NCBI GenBank assembly: GCA_002917775.1
Contig: KZ627151.1
Location: 880,607 to 944,606, forward strand
Direction of reading: 5' to 3'
DNA from: Glaciozyma antarctica PI12
Lineage: Eukaryota > Basidiomycota > Microbotryomycetes > Kriegeriales > Camptobasidiaceae
DNA: 64,000 bases
This document shows, piece by piece, positions 60,249 to 64,000 of this stretch. The notes beneath the pieces were generated by a model. The model was not told the origin of the DNA, did not search any database, and worked only from the letters and a program-made list of their open reading frames with translations. Made by a program: the position numbers and the translations under genes. The first letter of the stretch is position 1. Every line of letters begins with the position of its first letter.

Positions 60249-62347
60249 TCAAACGACCGAGCCTACCGGCCTCGTCAGTCCCAACCATCCGCTGAGAAAC
60301 GGAGAACGAGAACGTACCTCTTCCCCTCCTCCCCTTCGAGCACCCGGCGACCTCTTCGCACGGCCTCACAACGACCCTCCCTCCCTCGAACCCCACCTGC
60401 CCATTCCTAATCCTCTCCAGCCCCTTCGCAGCCCTCCCAACCCTCTCCTTCGCCACCCCAACGACGCGCTCCGTCCACTCCCCCGATTCCGCGAAGAGCT
60501 TCACGCGCAATACCTCGCCGCCGACGACGAGACGCTCCCGAAGCTCCGAGCTGCCGACGACGAGTCGACCCCGTATCCTAGTCGCCTCCTCCTTCGCTCG
60601 CTCCGTCTCAGCCTTCAGGAATTCTCCGACGACCTGCGCGTCCCACCCGACAGCACTCCTCAACTTCCTCGCCGTTCGCGCAGCCCGCGCCACCACGCCG
60701 TTCGCGCATCCCGCACCACCATCCGACCGCCTCGCCAGTATCTCCCAACTCGCATCTCTAACCTCTCCGACGAAAGCCTTCTCCAGCTTCGACGAACGAC
60801 GCTTCGAGCACTGACGAACGGCGACTCGTTTCGCGCGCCTAGTCGCGTTTCGCTCCGCACGACGTTTGAGCGTCTTCTCGCGCTGAGTAGGGCGAGTGTG
60901 GGGCGGGGAGACGCCGTAAAAAATGGAGATTTCAGTGCGGGAATCGACGGTGGAGAGAGCGGTGCGGGAATCGATGAGGGAGAGGGCGCAGGCGCAGTCG
61001 CTTTCGCAGGGGTCGGACGGGGTGGCGGTGGCGCGCTGAGGGTTAGGGTGGGTGGCAGAGGGAGTGGAGAGGGGGATGGGAGTGGGGGCGTGGGAGTGAG
61101 GGATGGAGACGCTGAAGGAGGGGGTCTTGTCGAGGAGGGAGATGGAGGCGAAGAGGAGGGCGGTGGCGAGGATGACGAAGGCGCGCGAGAGGAGCGAGTG
61201 GTAGGGCTGTTCTGTCGTAGTTGAGAGCGGGGTGGAGTCGACCTTTGTAGCGACGAGGTCCTGCGACGCCTTGTCCGCCTCCTCCTTCAACGGCTCGAGA
61301 GGCTCGTCCGCCTGAACAGGCTCAACGAGCTTCCTCACCGCCTCGACGATCGTCCCATCCTCGGCCTCCAGCACTTCCTCGAGCGACACCAGCGGCTCAG
61401 GACTCGGCAGCCTCGATGTCCTCGCCCCGCTCCTAATTCTGACAATCCTGTCGCCTAATTCGAGGTTCCTAATCTCGCGCGCCAAAGCTCGCAGCGTCAC
61501 GAGTTGAGCCAGCGAGTCGGCCGATTTCGGTCGGACAGTCTGGGCAGAGGAGAGCGAGTCGAGCGAGGCGGAGGGAGAGTCGGCGAGATCGGAATCGATG
61601 ATCGGGAGGAGGGAGACGGTCGTTTCGGAGGCGAGGTGGGTGATGGAGGCGGGGAGGGGAGAGGAGGGGTCGAGGAGGAAGATGACGAGCGAGGGAGAGG
61701 AGGAGAGAGGGACGATGGAGAGGGTGAGGCCGACTTGGGCAAATCGGTCCAGGAGCACTGTTTGCGAGGTCTTGGATCCTCCGACGAAGGCGATTCGAAG
61801 GGTTCCGGTGATCTGCGTAGTCGTCCTCGTCAGGGATTCCTCCGCCTCAACCAACTCGGTCTCAACCTCGTCGACCGCACCCTCGCTCCTCGGCGCACTC
61901 TTCTCCGTCCCTCGCTCAACCTCCTTGGTCGCACGAACCCAGTCGGAAATCGTCCCCGCCGCTTTACGTTCCAGCACCGCATCCAGCGAGAACGAATAGC
62001 TCCCATCCTCCTCCTCCTCCTCCCTCCTCCCCTCCTCCTCTCCGCGCGCCTCAGCAAGCGGATCAGGGAAGCTCAACCTCATTCCCGCGCTCGCCGCTTT
62101 ACTCGACGCAGCGCTCCATTCGCGGCTCCCGACGAGGTCAAAGGAATCTTCCCCGGAATCGGAGCTCGAGGAGCGGGGGTGAGAGTGCGAGGCGGAGGGG
62201 GAGGAGGGGGTCCAGTCCGAGTGCGTCGAGTCGGTGTCGGAGAGGGTGGAAAATTTCTCGGTCAGAGAGAGGGAGAGCGGAGGCGTCTGACGGAGGGGAT
62301 AGTGGGGAGGAGGAGGTGGAGGGCATCGCTGGGTGTCGTTGTTGGTG
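60249..62347 (-). CDS. membrane protein of unknown function, 5' exon not identified
   Basis: No family recognised. The frame opens at a splice acceptor at 62347 (TNNDTQRCPPPPPPHYPLRQ) and is continuous, but the first in-frame ATG is at 62082 (MRLSFPDPLAEARGEEEGRR). The true start is there or in an unseen upstream exon; the Ser/Asp-rich text before 62082 (SDTDSTHSDWTPSSPSASHS) looks coding. Next, TGTLRIAFVGGSKTSQTVLL resembles a nucleotide-binding or small-GTPase-like strand-loop, but lacks a clear GKST P-loop; SLVIFLLDPSSPLPASITHL could be a second strand. One membrane helix (SRAFVILATALLFASISLLD) divides this from a basic, coiled-coil-like half (REKTLKRRAERNATRRAKRV, AETERAKEEATRIRGRLVVG, VVGVAKERVGRAAKGLERIR). 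A 3' intron (about 60257-60318) ends the protein as SKGRRGRGSVV, TGA at 60249. About 650 residues or more. Confidence 0.68.
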
Positions 62348-62442
62348 CTGGAGGGCGAGGGGAGAGTCAGCGAAAGCTCGGAAACGCTCAGGTGCGGGAC
62401 TGCAGCTGTGCAGTCGCATGGAAAGTAACGTACGTTAGGTGT

Positions 62443-62902
62443 TCAGCAGTCTACGCGCTTCCCAAGGCGAGCAGGCGAGAGAGGACGACCTGCGAGGAGT
62501 GGGAGAATCAGCGACAGTGCTCCAAGCTCCACGGTACGCAAAGTTGCGGCTGGCAGTGCGATCTCAGGCAGCTCCCCCGTCCCAGAACGCCTGCCTACAC
62601 GCCAGGATCACCCCTTCCGAGTGTAGCTCAAAGCCACCTCCTCGAGGTCAGCTGTCCCTCCTTATCGCCCCGCAATGTCCTCTCGTCCAAAGCTCTCCCA
62701 AGCTCGAGTAGAAGAACTCACGAAGGTGGTTCAAGAACCTGCCGCTCTGTAAGATCGAATTGAAGAGCGGGAGCAACTGCAGAGGAGGAAGAGGCGAGTC
62801 AGCTGGGGTTGCTCCGAAAGGGAAGGCGGTGAGTGGCGCTGCGTCGGATCGGACGGCGTGTGGAACGAAGGAGAGGGTGCAAGTGATGTAGTCGCTCCAA
62901 CG
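62443..62902 (-). CDS. possible exons of an unidentified gene
   Basis: Tentative. An open block at 62722-62902 reads RWSDYITCTLSFVPHAVRSD, then LLPLFNSILQSGRFLNHLR. It is bounded by a CTGCAG acceptor and a GTGAGT donor. An intron (62490-62721) then leads to RPLSPARLGKRVDC and TGA at 62443. Upstream exons up to about 63060 (IKDVRRMWDSLQALGGSGSL) are possible. No start codon and no family resemblance were found. It may be noncoding sequence that happens to be open. Confidence 0.25.
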
Positions 62903-64000
62903 CTGCAGCTCAAAGGCCTATCGCAGCGACAGGAGGACCCCAGCAAGGCGATCCCCGCTGCTGCCGCACCTTCCTCCCTCCCGCCCCTCCCAAGGCTTCC
63001 GCTGCCACCCAGTGCCTGTAAGCTGTCCCACATACGCCGCACGTCCTTAATGCACCCCACGCGCACCCTGCGAAGACAGCGCGGCGCCTTGCCCTGGCGT
63101 GCGCTCGTGGAGGGCCCTCCTGTCGGATGCGGGGAGGGCTTCTCTTGTCGACCGCTGGGATGGGGGTGGGAGATGCAGGATGGACTCACGAGTGCGGTTT
63201 GAGTCCTCTCACTGTGGTCGACTGCACCTGGAAGAGTAGGAAGGAGAGAGGCCGCCTCGGTCGCGAGCTAGAGCTGAACTCTGGACTTTGGCTGAGAGAT
63301 TCGATTTTGGCTACGAGGGGGTAGTTGCTGCTTAGAACGGGAGAATTTCTAGTTGAACACAAGCGGGGAAACGCAGTTGGAGAGAGAAAGAGAGACGAAG
63401 AAACTGCAGCCACCTTAATCCACCTCGCTACCGAGACCGCTCCTCCTCATTCCTTCCACCTCCCACCTCTTTGACGGGCCTTCATCTCCAGCGTTTGTAC
63501 AGAATGTATTCAATTAAAACAAGCTGAGCTGAGAAAGTGCTTGCGAGACTCTCAGCCAGTGTACCACGGTTGCGAAGAGCCGCTCTCTCTTCTCGGTCAC
63601 CTCGCTGCTCACTCCCCGCTTGTCCTTTGTTTCCAATCCCGAGAAGTGACGATTTTTTCTACTTTCTATGTCGTGGATAGTTCCTTTCCAAGCGCTGGTA
63701 GCCTTTCCGAGGCCCAGACGACGAGAGAGCCAACGCAGAGGGACCCGCGAGAGAGTAAGTACGGCCTCACTCCCGGCAGGTGGGGACTCCGCTGAAGATC
63801 ACAGGAAATCAAAGTTTCTCTTGATAAATCGCTGAGCTTGGTCTGGAGTGTCTGGAGAGAGAGAGAAAGGCACAGGGGAGAGACTCGAGCTCGCGATTAT
63901 TTTTAACTTAACGGGGACTTGGCTAAATTAAATTGAATATTTCGCTCGCCTTGCCGCCCTTTTTCTCAGAGGGAAAGGCTCACTTCAACCCGTTACAAGA
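62903..64000. other. right-edge region without a recognised gene
   Basis: No supported coding gene. The last 120 bases (63890 onward) are AT-rich for this genome (ATTATTTTTAACTTAAC, then TAAATTAAATTGAATATT), as often seen in promoters or terminators here. A gene may start beyond the edge. Confidence 0.4.

Overview
The window looks like nuclear DNA from a red basidiomycetous yeast (Pucciniomycotina, Rhodotorula/Rhodosporidium/Sporobolomyces type). This is an inference. It rests on high GC, a strong preference for C- or G-ending codons, intron-dense genes with introns of about 50-65 nt, donors such as GTGCGT, GTACGT and GTGAGT, branch points CTGAC/CTAAC, and fungal proteins such as Lys2, Arg5,6, Htd2, a Tsc3/SPTSS-like subunit and Par32-like proteins. 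I saw no mobile element, rRNA, tRNA or CRISPR array.

Layout: 0-3.8 kb, an Argonaute gene (minus) that runs off the left edge; 4.1-5.1 kb, an uncertain membrane protein (minus); 6.5-11.1 kb, LYS2 (plus); 11.8-13.5 kb, a NIPA-type magnesium transporter (plus); 14.1-17.0 kb, a Trm4/NSUN2 tRNA m5C methyltransferase (plus); 17.4-19.4 kb, an oxysterol-binding-protein homologue (plus); 20.0-20.4 kb, a small subunit of serine palmitoyltransferase (minus); 23.3-24.4 kb, mitochondrial Htd2-type dehydratase (minus), divergent from a secreted M28 peptidase (24.5-26.3 kb, plus); 26.8-30.2 kb, glycogen synthase (plus); 30.6-31.6 kb, a DUF7918-like gene (plus); 33.8-37.4 kb, ARG5,6 (minus); 37.6-37.9 kb, a 76-residue protein (plus); 40.2-41.1 kb, an acidic disordered protein (plus); 41.6-42.9 kb, a TLC-domain protein (plus); 47.1-48.1 kb, histone H3 (minus); 49.6-50.4 kb and 59.2-59.9 kb, two Par32/DUF3602 proteins; 53.5-58.7 kb, HMG-CoA reductase (plus); 60.2-62.3 kb, a membrane protein of unknown function (minus).

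The most unusual feature is a gene family scattered through the window in five copies (about 21.1, 22.1, 32.0, 43.3 and 50.6 kb). Each carries all or part of an N-terminal motif, a MYND-type zinc finger and a C-terminal module I do not recognise. Every copy differs from the shared architecture by a deletion, stop or frame change, which suggests ongoing birth and death of a lineage-specific family.

The second theme is extreme exon structure: two 5-nt microexons in glycogen synthase, a 12-nt microexon in histone H3, a 15-nt microexon in the magnesium transporter, an intron-split start codon in the 76-residue gene, three GC-AG introns, and two introns over 500 nt in genes whose other introns are about 55 nt.

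The recognised genes are mainly housekeeping: lysine and arginine biosynthesis, sterol and sphingolipid synthesis, lipid transfer, mitochondrial fatty-acid synthesis, glycogen, ammonium/TORC1-linked Par32 proteins and chromatin. I see no operon-like functional cluster. Exon joins were worked out by eye from splice consensus and protein-family conservation, so individual boundaries may be off by a few bases.
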